A stretch of DNA of 11,434 nucleotides from JAAYBR01 sp033813475 (GTDB taxonomy: Bacteria > Hydrogenedentota > Hydrogenedentia > Hydrogenedentales > CAITNO01), in contig JAPXRP010000141.1 of assembly GCA_033813475.1 (NCBI GenBank), forward strand, positions 1 through 11,434, written 5' to 3'. The translations under genes and the position numbers were made by a program. This document shows positions 7,862 to 11,434 of the stretch, piece by piece (the first letter of the stretch is position 1; each line of letters opens with the position of its first letter). The notes beneath the pieces are model-generated. The model was not told the DNA's origin. It searched no databases and saw only the letters and a list, made by a program, of their open reading frames with translations.

Positions 7862-7882
7862 TTGACTTTTTTCTGGTAAAAT
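7854..7882 (+). promoter_or_regulatory. Sigma70-type promoter of the AbiE operon
   Basis: TGGACA (7854-7859) and TAAAAT (7877-7882) are separated by 17 bp, and TGG before the -10 makes it an extended -10. The start is predicted near 7889, at or very close to the first ATG, which suggests a leaderless or nearly leaderless mRNA. The stretch is markedly AT-rich compared with its surroundings. Confidence 0.6.
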
Positions 7883-7888
7883 GGGGTC

Positions 7889-8539
7889 ATGATGACCATG
7901 ATGGACATACGGCGGGGCACCCGTTCGGATGTGCTGGATTACCAGCAACTCACCGGCCTGCTGGGGGACTACGCCAAGCCGAGAGACCGCATCGGGGCGC
8001 TCACCGCGCGGGGCGACCTGGTCCGGGTGCGCAAGGGGCTTTATGTGTTTGGCGAGCCGTGGCGGCGGCGGGTCTTGGACCGCCTCCAACTGGCCAATCT
8101 GGTCTACGGGCCGTCGTATGTGAGTCTGGATTCGGCCCTTGCCCTGCACGGGCTCATCCCGGAGCGGGTCGAGGAGGTCACCTCTGTGACCACCGGTGTC
8201 CGGCGGCGTTTCGACACTCCGTTCGGGGTGTTTTCCTACACCCCCCTGCCGCCGCACCGCTACGCCCCCGGCATGGCGTGGCGTGAGGGGGAAAACGGCC
8301 CGGTTCTGGCGGCCACCCCGGAGAAGGCGCTGGCGGACAAGGTGTGGACGGACAAGCGCTTCTATCCCGGGCGGCTGGGGGACTTCGACGCCTATCTGTT
8401 AGACGACCTGCGGGTGGACCCGGAGCGCCTCGGCGCGCTGGCCCCGGAACGGCTGAATGCGGTTGCCCGGGCCTATGGGTCCAAGAAGGTCACCCTGCTG
8501 GCGCGCTGGCTGGCGCGCCGCGCGGAGGGGGGCGCATGA
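7889..8539 (+). CDS. abiEi: AbiEi-family antitoxin (type IV toxin-antitoxin, phage abortive infection)
   Basis: This 216-aa protein begins with DYQQLTGLLGDYAKPRDRIGAL, then LTARGDLVRVRKGLYVFGE. That is the winged helix-turn-helix of AbiEi/DUF6088-type antitoxins and transcriptional autoregulators. The middle part (YVSLDSALALHGLIPERVEEVTSVTT, then a TPFGVFSYTPLP strand and ATPEKALADKVW) is the conserved AbiEi domain. The start is ambiguous: ATGs lie at 7889, 7892, 7898 and 7901. There is only a GGGG at 7883-7886, and the promoter places the transcript start near 7889. AbiEi counters the partner toxin without binding it stably (type IV) and represses the operon. The stop overlaps the next gene's start as ATGA, and that toxin has its own GGAGGGGGG ribosome-binding site, so the two are coupled. 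Confidence 0.85.
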   Translation: MMTMMDIRRGTRSDVLDYQQLTGLLGDYAKPRDRIGALTARGDLVRVRKGLYVFGEPWRRRVLDRLQLANLVYGPSYVSLDSALALHGLIPERVEEVTSVTTGVRRRFDTPFGVFSYTPLPPHRYAPGMAWREGENGPVLAATPEKALADKVWTDKRFYPGRLGDFDAYLLDDLRVDPERLGALAPERLNAVARAYGSKKVTLLARWLARRAEGGA

Positions 8540-9399
8540 ACGAGGCCGTGGAGCAGATGCTGGCGCGGTTTCCCCGGGAGACGGCGGAGGATCATGTGAA
8601 CGCCCTCCGGGAGGTGCTCCAGCAGATCGCCCTGCTGGGCCTCTGGCGCGCGAAGTTCTTCGAGCACGCCGCCTTCTACGGCGGCACGGCGCTCCGCGTC
8701 CTGCACGGGCTCGACCGCTACTCCGAGGACCTGGACTTCTCCCTCCTCGCGCCCGATCCGGCGTTTACCCTCGGCGGTTACGGCGACGCCCTTCGCCGCG
8801 AGCTGGCCTCCTTCGGGTTTGAGGTGGACTTCGAGGCGCGGCCGCGGCGGGGGGACTCCGCCATCGCCTCCGCCTTCCTGCGGGCCAACACCCTGCGCCA
8901 GATGATCGTCATCCGTCCGGGGGAGGGGGCCGCGGGCGGGATTCACGCGCGGGAACTCCTGAAGATCAAGCTGGAGGTGGACACGGACCCGCCCCCGGGC
9001 TTCGCCACGGAGAGCCGGACCGTGCTGCTGCCCGTGCCCTTCGCCGTGCGCGTCTACACCCTCCCCGACCTCTTCGCGGGCAAGATGCACGCCCTGCTGT
9101 GCCGGAAGTGGGGCGGGCGCGTCAAGGGCAGGGACTGGCACGATTTCGTGTGGTACGCCGCGCGGCACCCGCGCCTGCACGGCGCCCACTTGGAGGCACG
9201 CATGCGCTCTTCCGGCCACTGGACCGGCGGTGCCCTCACTCCGGACGCCTTTCGCGGCCTGTTCCGCGGCGCCGTGGATGCCCTCAACGTGAAACAGGCC
9301 CGGGACGAGGTCCGGCCCTTCGTCCGCGACCCGGACGCCCTGGCCCTGTGGTCGCGGGAGTTTTTCCTGGAGGTCGCGGAGCGGATCGTGCTGGTCTGA
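8536..9399 (+). CDS. abiEii: AbiEii-family nucleotidyltransferase toxin
   Basis: This 287-aa protein is the toxin of the AbiE pair. The polymerase-beta-like nucleotidyltransferase core is visible. It has motif I FYGGTALR (Gly49-Gly50-Thr51) and SEDLDF with metal-binding Asp65 and Asp67. Next come ELLKIKLEVD with Lys143/145 and Asp149, then DLFAGKMHALLCR (about 176-188), and then KGRDWHDF with Asp200/203. Length and motif order fit AbiEii/AbiGii-type proteins, so the enzyme looks intact. Characterised relatives transfer nucleotides to RNA, including tRNA 3' ends, and block growth when the antitoxin fails, for example during phage infection. The exact target here is not predictable from sequence. 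The ATG at 8536 overlaps the antitoxin stop by 4 nt. The module has no integrase or transposase nearby, and no attachment repeats were seen. Confidence 0.9.
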   Translation: MNEAVEQMLARFPRETAEDHVNALREVLQQIALLGLWRAKFFEHAAFYGGTALRVLHGLDRYSEDLDFSLLAPDPAFTLGGYGDALRRELASFGFEVDFEARPRRGDSAIASAFLRANTLRQMIVIRPGEGAAGGIHARELLKIKLEVDTDPPPGFATESRTVLLPVPFAVRVYTLPDLFAGKMHALLCRKWGGRVKGRDWHDFVWYAARHPRLHGAHLEARMRSSGHWTGGALTPDAFRGLFRGAVDALNVKQARDEVRPFVRDPDALALWSREFFLEVAERIVLV

Positions 9400-9684
9400 T
9401 TCCAAGGCGCTGCGCGCTGTGCGGTCCCGGGGCTGCGGTGATGGGCGGCGGCCGTCCATGACGCGCGCGCAGCGCGCCTTGGAGTGCGCAAGCTCGCTTG
9501 CGCCTTCCAGACCGGCGAGCCTCGAAAGACAAGGCGGGCGGGACGACGATGGAACGAAGAAGGGCCTGCGGGTCGCGGTTCCGTACCGCCTGCGTCCCGC
9601 CGGCCTTGTCTTCGGGTTCCCGCCCCCGCGCCTGTTCTGCTAGAATCGCCGGGGGGCGCGGTGCCCCGCGAAGGAGGTTCCCCC
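9400..9684. repeat. Gene-free region with three successive inverted repeats
   Basis: No convincing gene lies in this 285-bp gap. It contains three structures. The first pairs 9402-9417 (CCAAGGCGCTGCGCGC) with 9464-9482, a near-perfect inverted copy carrying a 2-nt bulge. The second is a compact hairpin at 9481-9508 with core GCGCAAG-CTCG-CTTGCGC. The third is a long hairpin at 9526-9612 with 20-nt arms, 19 of 20 complementary, plus inner pairing GGAAC/GTTCC. The last 70 bases hold the sulfatase promoter and ribosome-binding site. The structures resemble a cluster of short interspersed palindromes, or a structured non-coding RNA. Confidence 0.6.
9638..9646 (+). promoter_or_regulatory. Candidate extended -10 promoter of the sulfatase gene
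   Basis: TGCTAGAAT is an extended -10 element 38 nt before the ATG. No matching -35 was found 16-18 bp upstream. An AAGGAGG ribosome-binding site follows at 9671-9677, 7 nt from the start codon. Confidence 0.5.
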
Positions 9685-11376
9685 ATGCGTTCATCCAGCC
9701 GCAGAGGTTTCCTGAAACAGGCCGGGGCGGCGTCCGCGCTGCTGCTGTCCGCGGGCGGCGGGGTGCGGGCCGCGGAGCCGGGGCCGAAGCGCCCGCCGAA
9801 TGTCGTGTTCATCCTCACGGACGACCAGGGCTACGGCGACCTGGGCTGCACGGGCAATCCGGTCCTGAAAACGCCGCGCATTGACTCCCTGCGCCGGGAC
9901 GGCGCGTGGATCCGCCGGTTCTACGCGAGCCCCGTGTGCACGCCGACGCGGGCCTGCCTCATGACGGGCCGCTATAACCACCGCACGCGGGCCATTGACA
10001 CCTACCTCGGCCGCGCCATGATGGACCCGGCGGAGGTGACGCTGGCGGAGCTGCTGCGCGCGCGGGGCTACCGCACGGGCCTCTTCGGCAAGTGGCACCT
10101 CGGCGACAATCACCCCATGCGCCCGGTGGACAAGGGCTTTGACGAGTCGCTGTGCCACAAGGGCGGCGGCATCTGCCAGCCGTCGGAGCCGGACAACACG
10201 TCGTATTTCGACACGGTCCTCTCGCACAACGGCAAGGACGTCCGCACGAAGGGCTACTGCACCGATGTTTTCGCCGACGCCGCCGTGGCCTTCATCGAGG
10301 CGAACGCGGACCGCCCCTTCTTCGCCTATCTCGCCACGAACGCCCCCCACAACCCGCTGGACGTGGCGGAGGCCTACTGGAAGCCCTTCGCGGAAAAGGG
10401 GCTGGACGAGAAGACCGCCCGCATCTACGGCATGATCGCCAACCTCGACGAGAATGTGGGGAAGGTGCTCGACGCGCTGGACCGCCTCGGTCTCGCGGAG
10501 GACACGGTCGTCTGCTTTATGACCGACAACGGCCCCGCGCTCCACGACAGCGCGCGCCACAACGCGGGCCTGCGCGACGGCAAGGGCTCGGTCTACGAGG
10601 GCGGCCTCCGCGTGCCCTTCTTCGCGCGGTGGACCGGCCGCATCGCGCCGGGCGCGGAGATCGCCGCGATGGGCGCGCACATTGACGTCCTGCCCACGCT
10701 CCTCGACGCCTGCGGCTTCACGCCGCCGGAGGAGCCCCGCCTCGACGGCGTCAGCCTCTGGCCGCACCTCGCCGGAACGGCAACCGGCGCGCCCGACCGC
10801 ACCCTCTTCCTCCAGTGGCACCGGGGCGACGCGCCCGAGCCCTTCCGCAACGCCGCCGTCGTCACGCGCCGCTTCAAGCTGGTCAACGGCGCCGAACTCT
10901 ACGACCTGGAGGCCGACCCCGGCGAGAAGAGTGATGTCGCCGCGGACCACCCGGACACCGTCCGGCGCCTGCGCGCGGACTACGAGGCGTGGTTCGCCGA
11001 CGTCGGCGCCACGCGCGGCTACGACCCGCCCCGCATCGTCCTCGGCGCGCCGCAGGAGAACCCCTCCGTCCTCACCCGCCAGGACTGGCGCGGCGCGAAG
11101 GGCTGGGGCGACGCCGACAACGGCGGGTGGGAGGTCCGCATCGCGCAGGGCGGCGACTACCGCGTCACCGTGGAGTTTCCCAAGGCGGACAAGGACCGCC
11201 GCATCCTCTTCACCGTGGCCGGCGCGGGCGCCGAGGGCACCCTCCCGGCGGGTGAAACCCGCCTCACCCTCCCCAACCTGGTCCTTCCCGCCGCCGACGG
11301 CCGCCTCGAAGCCTTCCACGAGGCCGGCAACGCGCGCCGCGGCGCGTTGCGCGTCTGGGTCGAGTGCGTCAGATAA
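9685..11376 (+). CDS. Tat-exported Cys-type sulfatase (arylsulfatase A family)
   Basis: This is a 563-aa protein. The ATG at 9685 has an ideal AAGGAGG site and begins a twin-arginine signal (SRRGFLK at 5-11, hydrophobic stretch, RAAE), so export to the periplasm by Tat is predicted. The sulfatase core has metal-binding Asp46-Asp47 (LTDDQGYGD). Cys85 in C-T-P-T-R is the residue converted to formylglycine, with Arg89. It also has GKWHLG (Lys136, His138), NAPHNP (His222), TDNG (Asp281, Asn282) and Lys300 in RDGKGSVYEGGLRVPF. All active-site residues are present. The C-terminal part (about 459-563, from NPSVLTRQDW) is a beta-rich domain seen in sulfatases of Planctomycetota-like bacteria. It probably removes sulfate esters from polysaccharides; the substrate is unknown. 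The activating enzyme (FGE or anSME) is not in this window. Confidence 0.95.
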   Translation: MRSSSRRGFLKQAGAASALLLSAGGGVRAAEPGPKRPPNVVFILTDDQGYGDLGCTGNPVLKTPRIDSLRRDGAWIRRFYASPVCTPTRACLMTGRYNHRTRAIDTYLGRAMMDPAEVTLAELLRARGYRTGLFGKWHLGDNHPMRPVDKGFDESLCHKGGGICQPSEPDNTSYFDTVLSHNGKDVRTKGYCTDVFADAAVAFIEANADRPFFAYLATNAPHNPLDVAEAYWKPFAEKGLDEKTARIYGMIANLDENVGKVLDALDRLGLAEDTVVCFMTDNGPALHDSARHNAGLRDGKGSVYEGGLRVPFFARWTGRIAPGAEIAAMGAHIDVLPTLLDACGFTPPEEPRLDGVSLWPHLAGTATGAPDRTLFLQWHRGDAPEPFRNAAVVTRRFKLVNGAELYDLEADPGEKSDVAADHPDTVRRLRADYEAWFADVGATRGYDPPRIVLGAPQENPSVLTRQDWRGAKGWGDADNGGWEVRIAQGGDYRVTVEFPKADKDRRILFTVAGAGAEGTLPAGETRLTLPNLVLPAADGRLEAFHEAGNARRGALRVWVECVR

Positions 11377-11400
11377 TCCCGGACACCGCAGCCAACGCAG

Positions 11401-11419
11401 ACGCGCCTTCCAGGCGCGT
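11401..11419 (+). terminator. Short hairpin after the sulfatase, possible terminator or repeat fragment
   Basis: ACGCGCCT (11401-11408) pairs perfectly with AGGCGCGT (11412-11419) around a 3-nt loop, 25 nt after the stop codon. Only TTCTT follows, so termination would be weak. Its 11-mer GCGCCTTCCAG (11403-11413) also occurs exactly at 9500-9510, hinting at a shared repeat family. The window ends before the context is clear. Confidence 0.4.
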
Positions 11420-11434
11420 TCTTGGGTCGTGGTG

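Noticed and set aside
7862..7867. TTGACT as -35 box of the AbiE operon
   Set aside because: A -10 at the right spacing would fall at 7885-7890 (GGTCAT), a poor match. TGGACA at 7854 has TAAAAT exactly 17 bp downstream.
9419..9643. Small open frame of 74 codons in the inverted-repeat region
   Set aside because: No ribosome-binding site or recognisable domain, and its codons are the arms of the hairpins.

Overview
The window is high-G+C bacterial chromosome with long, tightly packed genes on both strands. A secreted surface protein with a C-terminal sorting tail, a Tat-exported Cys-type sulfatase, a DUF1080 lipoprotein and an exported alpha/beta hydrolase suggest a Gram-negative, polysaccharide-degrading lineage such as Planctomycetota, Verrucomicrobiota or Hydrogenedentota. 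This placement is inferred from gene content only and is low confidence. No rRNA, tRNA, CRISPR array, transposase or replication origin was seen.

Layout. (1) 1-1141 (+) is the 3' part of a surface protein with HYR/DUF5011-like beta-sandwich repeats, one Ig-like domain and an LPALG/hydrophobic/Arg-rich tail. It ends in a near-perfect intrinsic terminator at 1161-1197. (2) 5411-1213 (-) carries a DUF1080 lipoprotein, then a MITE-like palindromic repeat, then an exported alpha/beta hydrolase whose stop codon overlaps the GTG start of mutY by 4 nt. The MutY has a complete Nudix box in its C-terminal domain. (3) 5581-7769 (+) is a two-gene signalling unit. The first gene is a soluble histidine kinase with an N-terminal cobalamin-binding module carrying the W-x9-E-H and E-x-H-x-x-G signatures of CarH-type B12 photoreceptors. 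The second is a response regulator with a Cys-rich tail and no DNA-binding domain. (4) 7839-9399 (+) is an AbiE-type (type IV) toxin-antitoxin pair behind an AT-rich promoter/operator. (5) 9400-9684 is a gene-free stretch holding three successive inverted repeats. (6) 9685-11376 (+) is a sulfatase, followed by a small hairpin at the window edge.

How the genes fit together. The exported enzymes (sulfatase, DUF1080 protein, hydrolase) look like scattered members of a glycan-degrading repertoire, not one operon. The B12 kinase and its regulator form a self-contained pathway, proposed to sense light or cobalamin; its output is not visible here. AbiE is an independent defence/addiction module. Four genes (DUF1080 lipoprotein, kinase, abiE, sulfatase) have candidate extended -10 promoters of the form TGnTAnANT or TGnTAGAGT, mostly without a recognisable -35.

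The observation most worth follow-up is the putative light-sensing cobalamin histidine kinase at 5581-7158.
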